Below, piece after piece: positions 1 through 8,728 of a stretch of DNA of 64,000 bases; position 1 is the stretch's first letter; each line of letters begins with the position of its first letter. Under the pieces are notes generated by a model. The model was given only the letters and a program-made list of their open reading frames with translations. It searched no databases and was not told where the DNA came from. This DNA comes from JADKAV01 sp041393775 (GTDB taxonomy: Bacteria > Actinomycetota > Actinomycetes > S36-B12 > UBA10799), in contig JAWKJM010000012.1 in NCBI GenBank assembly GCA_041393775.1, positions 1 through 64,000 on the forward strand, in the 5' to 3' direction. The position numbers were made by a program, and so were the translations under genes.

Positions 1-2
1 CC

Positions 3-2513
3 GATGGCAACGCCTGGAAGTACTTCCCGTTCGAACACGCCCATTGCCGTGCCTTCCGGTGGAACGAGGACGGACTGGCGGGCCTGAGCGATCTCCTGCA
101 GGACACCTGCTTCGCGGTCTCCTTGTGGAACGGCAAGGACCCGGTCCTCAAGGAGCGGCTGTTCGGGCTTGACAGCACGCAGGGCAACCACGGCGAGGAT
201 GTCAAGGAGTACTACTGGTACCGCGATGCCACCCCGTCGCATGCGTGGCTGCGGTTCCGCTACCACTACCCGCAGGACGAGTTCCCCTACGACGATCTGC
301 GCAAGGTCAACGCTGACCGTGACCGGACACAGCCCGAGTATGAACTGATCGACACCGGCATCTTCGACGAGGACCGCTACTGGGTCGTCGATGTGGACTA
401 CGCCAAGGCCAGCCCGACCGATATCAGCGTCCGCATCACCGTGACGAACGCGGGACCGGACGAGGCCACCATCGATGTGCTGCCGACCTTGTGGTTCCGC
501 AACACCTGGGGCTGGGGCCGCGGGCATCCGGTGCCCGAGATGCGCATGGACAACGCCACGATCATGGCCACGCACTGGCGTTCGGGCACCTACCACCTGG
601 ACCCTGGGCCGCTGCCCGACGGCTCGATGCCGAAACCCGCGCTCTGCGGCAATGAGACCAACGACCAGGCGCTGTTCGGGCAGCCGAACATCACGGCCTA
701 TCCGAAGGACGGGATCGACCGGCATGTGCGACTGGCCGAACCGACGATCAACCCGGAGAACCGTGGCACGAAGGGGGCCTGGTGGTACCGGCTGACACTG
801 GCGGCGGGACAGTCTGCCGAGATCCGGCTGCGGCTGTGGAAGTCACCGGAGAACCGACCGCACCCCGACGCCCTGACGAGCGCCTTCGACGACCTCTTCG
901 CCACCCGTGAGGCCGAGGCCGACGAGTTCTATGGCGACCTCGCACCCGACAACTGCCCGGCCGACGAGCTCGTCGCCATGCGAATGGCGTTCGCCGGGAT
1001 GATCTGGAGCAAGCAGTTCTACCGCTACGACGTGGCCCGCTGGCTCAAGGGCGATCCCGGCCAGCCACCACCGCCGCCCCCGGGGACCCGGCGCAATCAC
1101 AACTGGAGCCACGTCGACGCCTACGACGTCATCTCGATGCCGGATGCGTGGGAGTACCCGTGGTTCGCGGCGTGGGACCTCGCCTTCCACACGGTCGTGT
1201 TCACCCACGTCGACCCCTCGTACGCGAAGTACCAACTGCTGCTGATGTGCCGGGAGTGGTACATGCACCCCAACGGCGCGCTGCCGGCCTACGAGTGGAA
1301 CTTCGGCGACACCAATCCACCCGTTCACGCGTGGGCGGCCTTGCGGGTCTTCGAGATCGACGGCGCCAAGGACTACGACTTCCTGGCCGAGGTCTTCCAG
1401 AAGCTGCTCATGAACTTCACGTGGTGGGTCAACCGGGTCGACGCGGAGGGCAACAACGTGTTCCAGGGCGGTTTCCTCGGCCTGGACAACGTGGGGCCGA
1501 TCAACCGCTCCGATCTGCCGGAGGGCTTCCGCCTCGCGCAGGCCGACGGGACGGCGTGGATGGCGTTCTACTGCCTGTCCATGCTGCGGATCGCCCTGCG
1601 ACTGGCCGAGCACGACCAGGTCTACGACGCCATGGCGCTGAAGTTCGCCGAGCACTTCGCCGCGATCACCGACGGGATGGCCGCCAGCGGCATGTGGGAC
1701 TGGCAGGAGGGCTTCTTCTACGACCAGCTGCTGCGCCCGGACGGCAGCCAGGAACCGCTGCGGGTGCGGTCCATCGTCGGTCTGATCCCGATCCTGGCGG
1801 CGGCGTGGATCGAGACCGACAAGGCTCTGCAGCGCAATGCCCGGCTGTACGAGCGGTTCGCCGACTTCCTGCGCCGCAGGGGTCTGGACACCATCGACTC
1901 CGGCCGGGCCGGTTTCGTCTATCGATCGCCCTCCGAGCACAAGCTGCTGCTCACCGTGCTGGACCCCGAGCGGTTGCGCAGGGTCATGCTCGAGGTGCTC
2001 AGCGAGGATTCGTTCCTGAGCCCGCACGGCCTGCGCAGTCTGTCCAAGCGCCACGCCACAGCGCCCTTCTCGCTGAGCCTCGACGACCAGGTCTTCCGCG
2101 TGGACTACGAACCCGCCGAGTCCACGACCTCCATGTACGGCGGCAACTCGAACTGGCGCGGACCGGTATGGTTCCCGATCAACCACCTGGTCGTGGAGGC
2201 GCTCGAGCGCTATTACATGTACCTCGGCGACTCGTTCCAGGTGGAATGCCCGACCGGAAGCGGCGACATGGCGAACATGCGCGAGGTGGCCGAGGAACTG
2301 CGGCGGCGGCTGATCAGCATCTTCCTGCCCGGCGCCGACGGCCGGCGCCCGGTGTTCGGGGACACGGAGAAGTTCCAGACCGACCCGCGGTGGAACTTCG
2401 CGCCGTACTTCTACGAGTACTTCCACGGTGACAACGGGGCCGGGTTGGGCGCCAGTCATCAAACCGGCTGGACCGGCTTGGTGGCGGACTTGATCATCGG
2501 GCGGCAGGGGTAG
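3..2513 (+). CDS. MGH1-like (GH63-type) glucosidase, 5'-truncated by window edge
   Basis: The reading frame is open from the first bases of the window, so the true start lies upstream; about 836 residues are visible. The C-terminal half carries hallmarks of the GH63/MGH1-like (alpha/alpha)6-barrel family: YPWFAAWDLAFH, PAYEWNFGDTNPP, MYGGNSNWRGPVWFPIN and the terminal HQTGWTGLV block. The N-terminal part has the YHYPQDEFPY stretch seen in large bacterial proteins annotated only as 'glucosidase'. No signal peptide can be judged because the start is missing. The family hydrolyses alpha-linked glucosides or mannosylglycerate-like substrates; the real substrate cannot be read from sequence. The gene ends 17 bp before a family A repeat and converges on the crcB operon. 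Confidence 0.85.
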   Translation, partial: DGNAWKYFPFEHAHCRAFRWNEDGLAGLSDLLQDTCFAVSLWNGKDPVLKERLFGLDSTQGNHGEDVKEYYWYRDATPSHAWLRFRYHYPQDEFPYDDLRKVNADRDRTQPEYELIDTGIFDEDRYWVVDVDYAKASPTDISVRITVTNAGPDEATIDVLPTLWFRNTWGWGRGHPVPEMRMDNATIMATHWRSGTYHLDPGPLPDGSMPKPALCGNETNDQALFGQPNITAYPKDGIDRHVRLAEPTINPENRGTKGAWWYRLTLAAGQSAEIRLRLWKSPENRPHPDALTSAFDDLFATREAEADEFYGDLAPDNCPADELVAMRMAFAGMIWSKQFYRYDVARWLKGDPGQPPPPPPGTRRNHNWSHVDAYDVISMPDAWEYPWFAAWDLAFHTVVFTHVDPSYAKYQLLLMCREWYMHPNGALPAYEWNFGDTNPPVHAWAALRVFEIDGAKDYDFLAEVFQKLLMNFTWWVNRVDAEGNNVFQGGFLGLDNVGPINRSDLPEGFRLAQADGTAWMAFYCLSMLRIALRLAEHDQVYDAMALKFAEHFAAITDGMAASGMWDWQEGFFYDQLLRPDGSQEPLRVRSIVGLIPILAAAWIETDKALQRNARLYERFADFLRRRGLDTIDSGRAGFVYRSPSEHKLLLTVLDPERLRRVMLEVLSEDSFLSPHGLRSLSKRHATAPFSLSLDDQVFRVDYEPAESTTSMYGGNSNWRGPVWFPINHLVVEALERYYMYLGDSFQVECPTGSGDMANMREVAEELRRRLISIFLPGADGRRPVFGDTEKFQTDPRWNFAPYFYEYFHGDNGAGLGASHQTGWTGLVADLIIGRQG

Positions 2514-2529
2514 GGCCGGGGCTGGACCG

Positions 2530-2644
2530 TTGTTACGAAGGTGCGGAGCGCTGAACGGCACTGTTACGAAGGTGCGCGCGACACGACCGGCGGACCCAGC
2601 ACCTTCGTAACAAGACCCCCTCCGGCCGCGCACCTTCGTCACAC
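2530..2644. repeat. Family A intergenic repeat, locus A1
   Basis: Four copies of a 15-16 nt core are visible: forward at about 2531 and 2562 (TGTTACGAAGGTGCG), inverted at about 2599 and 2630 (CACCTTCGTAACA type). Forward 2 can pair with inverted 1 and forward 1 with inverted 2, giving a nested hairpin of about 115 nt. It fills the spacer between two convergent genes. Confidence 0.85.
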
Positions 2645-2662
2645 GCCCCGTGAGTGCCCCCG

Positions 2663-3025
2663 CTAACCCCAGATGCCCACTCCCAGGTACCAGCCGACGA
2701 ACGCCGCGAGCAGACCTGCGACCAGACTGGCACCGACGTTGAGTAACGCCACCGCATCCGCTCCGTCCTCGATCAGCCGGACCGTCTCGAAGCCGAACGT
2801 GCTGAAGGTGGTGAAGCCGCCGCAGAAGCCCGTGCCGATCAGCGCAACCCATTCATGCGCGGTCTCGGCGCCGAGCACGACACCCAGCAAGAGCGAGCCC
2901 AGCACATTGATCGTGAAGGTGCCCCACGGGAAGACGCTGTCATGGCGTGATGCCACGAACCTGTCCAGCAGCCAGCGGCTCGGCGCGCCGAACGCGGCAC
3001 CCAGCATCACGAGCGCCAACGTCAA
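2663..3025 (-). CDS. crcB: Fluoride exporter CrcB/Fluc, subunit 1
   Basis: A 120-residue membrane protein of the CrcB/Fluc family, which forms dual-topology fluoride channels in the cytoplasmic membrane. Visible hallmarks are GAAFGAPSRWLLDR near the N terminus, FPWGTFTINVLGSLLLG, and GFCGGFTTFSTFGFE, the conserved GGxTTFSTF pore motif. Four hydrophobic segments are apparent and length is normal for the family. I chose the TTG at 3025 because it overlaps the TGA of the upstream DUF190 gene and puts the family's N-terminal pattern at the expected distance; the frame is open further upstream but encodes no family residues there. Last gene of a three-gene operon (crcB, DUF190, crcB); the two CrcB chains probably pair as a heterodimer. 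Confidence 0.9.
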   Translation of the reverse strand: MTLALVMLGAAFGAPSRWLLDRFVASRHDSVFPWGTFTINVLGSLLLGVVLGAETAHEWVALIGTGFCGGFTTFSTFGFETVRLIEDGADAVALLNVGASLVAGLLAAFVGWYLGVGIWG

Positions 3026-3363
3026 CGCGACTCCCCGCCGACGTACTTGATCACCGTCACAGGATCCAGAATCACCAGGCCCTGGGTTATCAGTTCGTCG
3101 AGTTCGGGCAGGAAATTCTCGATGCGTTCCTGTGTGTCGACGATGACGATCGCCACCGGCAGGTCCTCGCTGAGGCTCAGCAGCCGACTGGTGTGCACGT
3201 GCGACGACGCACCGAAGCCCTCGATGCCTCGCACCACGCTCGCGCCGGCCAGACCGGCAGCATGCGCACGGTGCACGACCTCGGTGTACACGGGACGGTG
3301 ATGCCATTGGTCGCTCTCGCCCAGGAAGATCGTCAACCGCATCGCGGGACCCTGGAGTTTCAT
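3022..3363 (-). CDS. DUF190 family PII-like protein
   Basis: 113 residues. The MRLTIFLGESDQWHHRP start, the RGIEGFGASSHVHTSRL middle and the LPVAIVIVDTQERIENFLPEL segment match the DUF190 family, a small ferredoxin-like (PII-like) fold often encoded beside crcB. The function is not established; a regulatory or sensory role in fluoride export is an inference from repeated neighbourhood. Its ATG overlaps the stop of the upstream crcB (ATGA) and its stop overlaps the TTG start of the downstream crcB, so all three genes are translationally coupled. Confidence 0.88.
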   Translation of the reverse strand: MKLQGPAMRLTIFLGESDQWHHRPVYTEVVHRAHAAGLAGASVVRGIEGFGASSHVHTSRLLSLSEDLPVAIVIVDTQERIENFLPELDELITQGLVILDPVTVIKYVGGESR

Positions 3364-3833
3364 GGTTTCTCCTTAACTCGGTCGCCGGTCGCAGCGCGCG
3401 CCAGCACGATTCCCGACCACACGCCGACGAGTCCGACGCCGACGCTTGCGAACAGGTAGATCAACGCCATCTGCGCCTGCCCGTCCAGAAGCAGCGCACG
3501 GGTTTCGGCGGTGTATGCGGAGAACGTCGTGAAGCCGCCCATCACGCCCACGGCCAGAAACGGTCTCAGGTAACGGCTCGGCGGCCACACGTCGAGCAGG
3601 AAGACCATGAGCGCCCCCAGCAGGAAGCAGCCCAGAATGTTCTCCACGAAGGTCGACCAGGGGAAGAGCGCGGAATCCACTGTGGTGTTGAGCAAATACC
3701 TGCCCGCACCACCGACCGCCCCACCCGCCGCGATCGCGAGCAGCAGGTCCCAGGTCCTGTGGCGCAGGCGCGGGGCCGCGACGTCGAACGGGGACGCGTC
3801 CGGGTCGACGGGCAGCGGTTCTGGATCGCTCAT
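3360..3833 (-). CDS. crcB: Fluoride exporter CrcB/Fluc, subunit 2
   Basis: 157 residues. The protein has a polar N-terminal extension of about 30 residues rich in D and P before the first membrane segment, then LNTTVDSALFPWSTFVENI and GVMGGFTTFSAYTAE, the CrcB pore motif GGFTTFS. The ATG at 3833 is preceded by a strong Shine-Dalgarno (GGAGGGAGG). It is first in the operon with DUF190 and the second crcB, and is divergent from the L,D-transpeptidase gene. I looked for a fluoride riboswitch upstream and did not recognise one. Confidence 0.9.
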   Translation of the reverse strand: MSDPEPLPVDPDASPFDVAAPRLRHRTWDLLLAIAAGGAVGGAGRYLLNTTVDSALFPWSTFVENILGCFLLGALMVFLLDVWPPSRYLRPFLAVGVMGGFTTFSAYTAETRALLLDGQAQMALIYLFASVGVGLVGVWSGIVLARAATGDRVKEKP

Positions 3834-3948
3834 GCCGCCTCCCTCCGAGCCCGAGGGTAGTAGGTCGGCGCCTGCGGTGATCGGATCGTTACCCGCCTCA
3901 CCCGAAGGTGGTGTTGATCCGCCAGAGGTCTCAGGAGACCATGGAAGT

Positions 3949-4686
3949 GTGATTGATGCCCTTGCCGCTGCGATTTTCCTGCTCCCGGCCGAGGAGACCC
4001 CTGTCCCGACGCCGACGCCGACGGTCACCACCGAGCCCGTCGCACAGCCCAAGGTGGTCGTGAAGAAGGCACCTCCGATCAAGGACGTGTACGCGGGTAA
4101 GGCGAAGATCCGCAAGGGGATGCAGGGACGCTCGGTCCTGCGCGTGCAGACGCAACTGAACGGCATCGGCAAGCCCGCCCCCATGACCGGGGTCTTCGAC
4201 AAGAAGACCGTCAAGGCCTACAAGTCCTTCCAGGACAAGTTCGGATACTGGCCGACGGGCAACGTGTCCCAGAAGCAGTCGCTGCTGCTGAAGAAGTTGT
4301 ACGGCAACGGCAAACTGCCGAAGATCTGCATGCACGGCAAGGTTCTGTGCATCGACAAGACCCAGTTCGTCCTGCGGCTCATGGTCAACGGCAAGCAGAA
4401 ACTCGTGACCGACGTGCGATTCGGCGCCGAACTGACCCCCACCCGCAACGGCAAGCACCGGGTGCACTCCAAGATCCGCTACCTGATCAGCGACCTGGCC
4501 GGCACCCCGATGCCGTATTCGGTGTTCTTCAGCGGAGGCCAAGCAGTCCACTACTCCCCCGGATTCCACCGCGACGGCTACAACGGCGCCTCGCTCGGCT
4601 GCGTGAACGTGCGGGTATACAAGGACGCCCGCGAGATCTACCAGCGCACGCGGATCGGCACCCTGGTCTACGTCTACCGGTCATAG
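3949..4686 (+). CDS. Secreted L,D-transpeptidase with peptidoglycan-binding domain
   Basis: 245 residues. A short hydrophobic N terminus (IDALAAAIFLLPA) followed by a P/T-rich linker suggests export. Residues about 45-105 form a PG_binding_1 domain (IRKGMQGRSVLRVQTQLN ... GVFDKKTVKAYKSFQ). The C-terminal half is the YkuD catalytic domain, with H201 and the SLGCVNVR motif around the catalytic C218; Leu stands where many members have His in SHGC. The family makes 3-3 cross-links in peptidoglycan or anchors proteins to it. The GTG at 3949 has AGGAG 11 nt upstream. The frame is open further 5', but that part lies over the antisense crcB gene and is not credible. Confidence 0.85.
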   Translation: MIDALAAAIFLLPAEETPVPTPTPTVTTEPVAQPKVVVKKAPPIKDVYAGKAKIRKGMQGRSVLRVQTQLNGIGKPAPMTGVFDKKTVKAYKSFQDKFGYWPTGNVSQKQSLLLKKLYGNGKLPKICMHGKVLCIDKTQFVLRLMVNGKQKLVTDVRFGAELTPTRNGKHRVHSKIRYLISDLAGTPMPYSVFFSGGQAVHYSPGFHRDGYNGASLGCVNVRVYKDAREIYQRTRIGTLVYVYRS

Positions 4687-4708
4687 GTCCGCAGGCGCCG
4701 TTGGCCCT

Positions 4709-4824
4709 GTGTGACGTAGTTGTGGCCCCTTGAGCGGCTTTGTTACCACGTTGGGCGCGACACGCCCGGCAGACCCAGCACCTTCGTCACAACCGCGCCC
4801 GGCGTGCCGCAACTTCGTGACAAT
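4709..4824. repeat. Family A intergenic repeat, locus A2 (degenerate)
   Basis: Two degenerate forward cores (about 4711, GTGACGTAGTTGTGG; about 4741, TGTTACCACGTTGGGCG) and two well kept inverted cores (about 4777 and 4808). The loop region GCGCGACACGCCCGGCAGAC closely resembles that of A1. It lies after the L,D-transpeptidase 3' end. Confidence 0.8.
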
Positions 4825-4863
4825 GGGTCGTGGCCCGGTTGCGACGCTGCTCGGGAACCACCG

Positions 4864-6330
4864 GTGAACAATGGGCGGGTGCGCCGCTTGAACCTGCTCG
4901 TCGACCTGGGTCTGGTCGCGGTGTGCGCACTCGCAGCGGCCCTGCTCGGACAGGACGCCAACTGGGACCAGCTGCAGTACCACTTCTGGTACCCGTGGCA
5001 GCTGTTCCACGGCGGGTTCAACGACCCCGACCTGTACGGCGGGCGATTCCAGAACCCGCTGTCGCAGGTCCCGTTCTACGTGCTTGCGAACTGGGTCCAG
5101 CCACATGTCGCTCAGGTCCTGCTCGGGGCCATGGCAGGGGTCGCCGCAGTCCTGACCCGGCGGATCGCGATGCGAGTCCTCCCGTTCACCGGCGGCGGGC
5201 AAGTCGCGTCGAGCGCGGGCGCGGCCGTCCTGGCGGTTGTCGCGGCGGGCTTCCGCAGCGAACTAGGGACCAGTTACAGCGACGTCCTGCTGGCGAGTCT
5301 GCTGCTCGGCGGACTGCTGCTCGTCTTGCGAACCCGATCCTGGCCCACAGCTCTGGCGGGACTGCTGGCCGGCGCAGCGGTCGGCCTGAAGTACACGAGT
5401 GCGCCGTTCGCCGTGGCCGCGGTGGTCGCACTGCTGGTCCTGCCCGAACGCCGCATGAACCGGATCGGACTTTGGGTGGCCGGCGCGGGACTGGGGTGGA
5501 TCGTAACGGGTGCCGCTTGGGCCTGGAATCTCTGGCGTACCTATGACAGCCCGGTCTTCCCGTTCTGGAACACCATCTTCGGCAGCCGCTGGTTCCCCGG
5601 CACCAACCTCACCGATGAGCGCTACGGGGTCAGTGGGCTGGGGGGGTGGTTGACGTGGCCGTGGGACATGGCCACCGGCTCGGCGAGGGTGCTCGACCTG
5701 CCGGTTCGCGATCCCCGCTGGCTGCTGCTGATCGCGGCCCTCGTACTGCTCGCGATCGGCTGGCGGAAACTCACCCCTCCCCTCGCCGCCGTGGTGGCGT
5801 TCACACTGGTCGGGCTCGCGGTGTGGCTGGCGGTCTTCGGGGTCATCCGGTACGCGATCCCCGCGGAGATGACGGCGGCGGTGCTGATCGTGGCGGCCGT
5901 GGCCCGGTGGTCCAGTGCGCGGGTGACCGTCGCGGCGTCGCTGGCGCTGGCGCTTGCCGCAGGACTCCTGACGCAGTCGGCGCAGGGGCGCCGCGTGGAG
6001 TTCGGTCAACGCTGGTACGAGGTGGAACCCGGGGCGTTCGACCGTGTGCAGAGCGGCGACGTGGTGCTGGTGGACGGTCAGTACCCGAGCACTTACCTGC
6101 TGCCCGGACAGTTGCCTGCCGGTGTCGGTGTGCATGTCGTGCAGAAGGATTTCACCGGCACGCCGCTGCTTGAACGGCTCTCCGACGAGATCAAAGGGGC
6201 CAGGGTATGGGTGGTGACCGACGACCCGCCGTCGCAGGTCGATCCGGTGGTGGGCACCATCGACTATGAGGACTGCACACGGATCAGGAGCAACGTGGTC
6301 AATCGACGCCTGTGCCCGGTGACGCTGTGA
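4864..6330 (+). CDS. Polytopic membrane protein, GT-C glycosyltransferase-like
   Basis: About 488 residues with roughly ten hydrophobic segments. After the first membrane segment comes ANWDQLQYHFWYPWQLF, an acidic first-loop pattern like that of GT-C-fold, polyprenyl-phosphate-sugar-dependent glycosyltransferases; the C-terminal ~90 residues are soluble (VVLVDGQYPSTYLLPG) and could face the outside. The family assignment rests on overall architecture and the D-containing loop, so substrate and even activity are unknown. The start is uncertain: GTG at 4864 and GTG at 4879 are both possible. The stop overlaps the sua5 start by 4 nt (GTGA). Confidence 0.7.
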   Translation: MNNGRVRRLNLLVDLGLVAVCALAAALLGQDANWDQLQYHFWYPWQLFHGGFNDPDLYGGRFQNPLSQVPFYVLANWVQPHVAQVLLGAMAGVAAVLTRRIAMRVLPFTGGGQVASSAGAAVLAVVAAGFRSELGTSYSDVLLASLLLGGLLLVLRTRSWPTALAGLLAGAAVGLKYTSAPFAVAAVVALLVLPERRMNRIGLWVAGAGLGWIVTGAAWAWNLWRTYDSPVFPFWNTIFGSRWFPGTNLTDERYGVSGLGGWLTWPWDMATGSARVLDLPVRDPRWLLLIAALVLLAIGWRKLTPPLAAVVAFTLVGLAVWLAVFGVIRYAIPAEMTAAVLIVAAVARWSSARVTVAASLALALAAGLLTQSAQGRRVEFGQRWYEVEPGAFDRVQSGDVVLVDGQYPSTYLLPGQLPAGVGVHVVQKDFTGTPLLERLSDEIKGARVWVVTDDPPSQVDPVVGTIDYEDCTRIRSNVVNRRLCPVTL

Positions 6331-7280
6331 TCCGGGCATGGCACGACGGGGTTGTCGACGCTGATGCGGTTGCCGTGGCGGCCCGTGCGCTGCGCGATCA
6401 TCACGTGGTCGGGATGCCCACCGAGACCGTCTACGGCCTGGCCGCCGGTGCCACCGACGAAGCAGCTGTAAGCAGGGTTTTCGCGATCAAGGGCCGGCCG
6501 GTGGACCATCCCGTGATCGTCCACGTCGCCGACGCGTCCGCGCTGGGCCGATGGTCGCGGGAGGTGCCGGGCTACGCGCGGCGACTGGCGCAGGCGTTGT
6601 GGCCCGGGCCGTTGACCCTGGTAGTGCCGGCCGCGGATTCCGTACCGCGTTTCGTGACCGGCGGGCAGGACACGGTGGGCCTTCGCTGTCCGGCGCACCC
6701 GGTTGCGCTGGCGCTGATCGAGGCCGCCGGTCCGGTGGCGGCACCGAGCGCCAACCGGTTCGGACAGGTCTCCCCCACGTCTGCCGCGGATGTCGTCACC
6801 GACATCGGCGACCGGCTCGAATCCCAGGACGTGATCCTGGACGGGGGCGACTGCCCGGTGGGGGTCGAGAGCACGATCCTGGACTGCACCGGCGACCGGC
6901 CACGGGTGTTGCGGTGGGGTGCGGTGGAACTGTCCGAGATCGAGGAGGCCGGCCGCGTGAGCGTGAGCACCGAGGCCTCGGCGGTGCGGGCGCCGGGCGG
7001 GCTGGTCTCGCACTATGCCCCGCGGGCGCAGGTGCGCCTCGGGAGTGCGGCAGGGCCCGGCGACGGCTTCCTCGCGCTCGATTCTGTGCCGACACCTGCC
7101 GGCGCGATCCGGTTGGCGACGCCGGCGACGACCCGGGACTACGCAGCGGTCCTGTACCGGGCGCTGCGCGACACCGACTCACTGGCCATCGACGAGGTGT
7201 GGGCGCTGCCCCCCGACGATGGCACCGCATTGAGTACGGCCATCCGGGACCGGTTGGCGCGAGCGGCCGTGTCGCGTTGA
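6327..7280 (+). CDS. sua5: L-threonylcarbamoyladenylate synthase (Sua5/YciO/YrdC)
   Basis: About 317 residues, the two-domain Sua5 length. The YrdC domain shows MPTETVYGLAAGA, FAIKGRPVDHP, LWPGPLTLV, VGLRCPAHP, APSANRFGQVSPT and GVESTILDC in order. A C-terminal Sua5 domain follows the linker (GLVSHYAPRAQV). The enzyme makes threonylcarbamoyl-AMP from threonine, bicarbonate and ATP for t6A37 of ANN-decoding tRNAs. I prefer the GTG at 6327, overlapping the upstream stop; GTG 6312 is an alternative. The gene is translationally coupled to the membrane protein upstream, an unusual partner. Confidence 0.92.
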   Translation: MIRAWHDGVVDADAVAVAARALRDHHVVGMPTETVYGLAAGATDEAAVSRVFAIKGRPVDHPVIVHVADASALGRWSREVPGYARRLAQALWPGPLTLVVPAADSVPRFVTGGQDTVGLRCPAHPVALALIEAAGPVAAPSANRFGQVSPTSAADVVTDIGDRLESQDVILDGGDCPVGVESTILDCTGDRPRVLRWGAVELSEIEEAGRVSVSTEASAVRAPGGLVSHYAPRAQVRLGSAAGPGDGFLALDSVPTPAGAIRLATPATTRDYAAVLYRALRDTDSLAIDEVWALPPDDGTALSTAIRDRLARAAVSR

Positions 7281-7394
7281 GGTCGGGGCCTCGTCAAGGT
7301 CTGCGCGTTCGGCCATTCGCCCCGCCAGAACCCCGAACGCGAAGCACTGATCCGAGAACGGCTCGTGTACGCGGTCGCGACAGGAGTTGGCCGC

Positions 7395-7468
7395 GAGGTT
7401 AGAGATTGTGCACGAGGTTAGAGAACGCACGTGTGGCTTCTCTAACGCCGTGCACGTTCTCTAACGCG
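7395..7468. repeat. Family C intergenic repeat, locus C1
   Basis: Two forward GTTAGAGA cores (7398-7405, 7417-7424) and two inverted TCTCTAAC cores (7439-7446, 7458-7465) with GTGCACGAG spacers, forming a nested palindrome. Located between the convergent 3' ends of sua5 and the AbiEi-like gene; a second copy is at 12190. Confidence 0.85.
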
Positions 7469-7518
7469 AGCGATTTCCGCCCAGCATTTTCCCGCCTGAA
7501 CGGCGCAGCCGCGAATGA

Positions 7519-8418
7519 CTAGCGAGGACGCGACTCCCAGCCAGCCGGCAGCCGCAGCGGCTTCCGGGTGGGAGCGGCTCCGGCGAAGCGCAGCCGACGG
7601 TCGATCATCTCGGGATTGGTGAGTTGCTTCCAGATGACGCGGACGAAGATGTGCCCCAGCGCCTCCAGAAGAGCCTGCCTCTCCTTCTCGCCCATCACCG
7701 CTGACATCACTGCCTCACCGTTGGGGTTCCGGTATTTGATCGCGCCATCAAACTCGACCGCGGTGCGACCGTCGATCAACAAGAAGTCGAGCCTCGCGCT
7801 GAACTCGCCGTCGACCACTCGTGCCTGGCTTGCACATTCGTAGCCCAACTGCCCCAGAACCAACCGGGTCCAGGTCTCGCCAGGCGACTCGGCACGTGGA
7901 TCGGTGTGGTCGCTCTGCCACCTCACCCGAGCGGCCCCTCGTGTCCGCGCCGACCGTGCCGCGTTGTCCCTGAGCTCTGCGACGGTGCAGATCCCCTCGT
8001 GAGTCAGCGCATCTGAGACGATCAGCGCATCTCGCGCGGACATCAATCGGGCGCAATCAGCCGCGACTACTGCGGGGTGACTCAATCTCAGCCCCTTGCA
8101 TTCGAAGCCGTCGGTATCGCCATGGACCACCAACACGTCGGATCCATACTCACCGCGCGGAATCCCCCGCACCGCGACGGTCGTGGGTGGACGTCCGGGA
8201 ATCGGTAGTTCGAGAACGGCGGCTGCGGCCGGGCCGGTCAGCATCGCACCGGACCCGAGTGAATTGAGGACCGCCTCGCAGCGCATACGGTATACATCTC
8301 GGGGGTCGGTTCCCTTCGGAACATAGACCCCGGGACGCAGACGCTCGAGACTTGCCGTCAGCGATCTGACTTCACTGGTCGTGGCGCCGGCCGCGATCAG
8401 ATCGGATGTCGAGATCAT
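7519..8418 (-). CDS. AbiEi-like winged-helix protein with C-terminal PD-(D/E)XK-type domain
   Basis: 299 residues. The N-terminal region (TSDLIAAGATTSEVRSL ... LRPGVYVPKGTD) resembles the winged-helix/AbiEi antitoxin-like module common in actinobacterial proteins. The C-terminal part (SARLDFLLIDGRTAVEFDGA, then a conserved E/K segment) has the D...ExD spacing of a PD-(D/E)XK or DUF559/Vsr-like nuclease fold. The two-module architecture is frequent in actinobacteria and is often labelled AbiEi-like, but here no adjacent AbiEii nucleotidyltransferase toxin is present. I chose ATG 8418 over 8439 because a -10-like hexamer sits 6 nt upstream. DNA binding is likely; defence or repair function is unproven. 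Confidence 0.7.
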   Translation of the reverse strand: MISTSDLIAAGATTSEVRSLTASLERLRPGVYVPKGTDPRDVYRMRCEAVLNSLGSGAMLTGPAAAAVLELPIPGRPPTTVAVRGIPRGEYGSDVLVVHGDTDGFECKGLRLSHPAVVAADCARLMSARDALIVSDALTHEGICTVAELRDNAARSARTRGAARVRWQSDHTDPRAESPGETWTRLVLGQLGYECASQARVVDGEFSARLDFLLIDGRTAVEFDGAIKYRNPNGEAVMSAVMGEKERQALLEALGHIFVRVIWKQLTNPEMIDRRLRFAGAAPTRKPLRLPAGWESRPR

Positions 8419-8502
8419 GCACTCAGTGTTACGGCGCATGACCGGGAAGTATGCCGGGAGACTCGCCTTGTGGATGGACCTGGCCGGAAGTCCACAGCCA
8501 GG

Positions 8503-8601
8503 GTTCCCGTTCGGCTTTCCCGTTCCCGTTCGGCTTTCCCGTTCCCGTTCGGCTTTCCGGTTCCCGTTCGGCTTTCCCGTTCCGGTTCGGCTTTCCCGGC
8601 C
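8503..8601. repeat. 19-bp tandem repeat array (about five copies)
   Basis: The unit GGCTTTCCCGTTCCCGTTC recurs with starts at 8513, 8532, 8551, 8570 and 8589, an exact 19-bp period with one or two substitutions per unit. The block 8628-8645 downstream carries an inverted half unit (CCCGAACGGGAACC). Nineteen is not a multiple of three, so coding of the array is unlikely. It lies in the divergent spacer between the AbiEi-like gene and the alcohol dehydrogenase gene. Confidence 0.9.
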
Positions 8602-8728
8602 CGAAACTCCCTAACGCGAACCTGCAACCCGAACGGGAACCGGAGACCCTAACGCGAACCGGCAACCCCCAACCCGAACCCCCACCAGCACCCTGGTGAG
8701 GACGAGCACGGCGAGGCACACTGAACCC

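Noticed and set aside
843..2852. Long open frame (~670 codons) on the minus strand opposite the glycosidase
   Set aside because: It lies antisense to a clearly recognisable gene, has an Arg/His/Gly-rich composition without any family motif, and reflects GC-rich third positions. The same applies to the long antisense frames at 13431-15113, 16228-17823, 45134-46684 and 52685-54232.
3834..3948. Fluoride riboswitch upstream of crcB
   Set aside because: I looked for the conserved GGNGAUGG-type pseudoknot elements in the 115-bp divergent spacer and found none, only a strong ribosome binding site.
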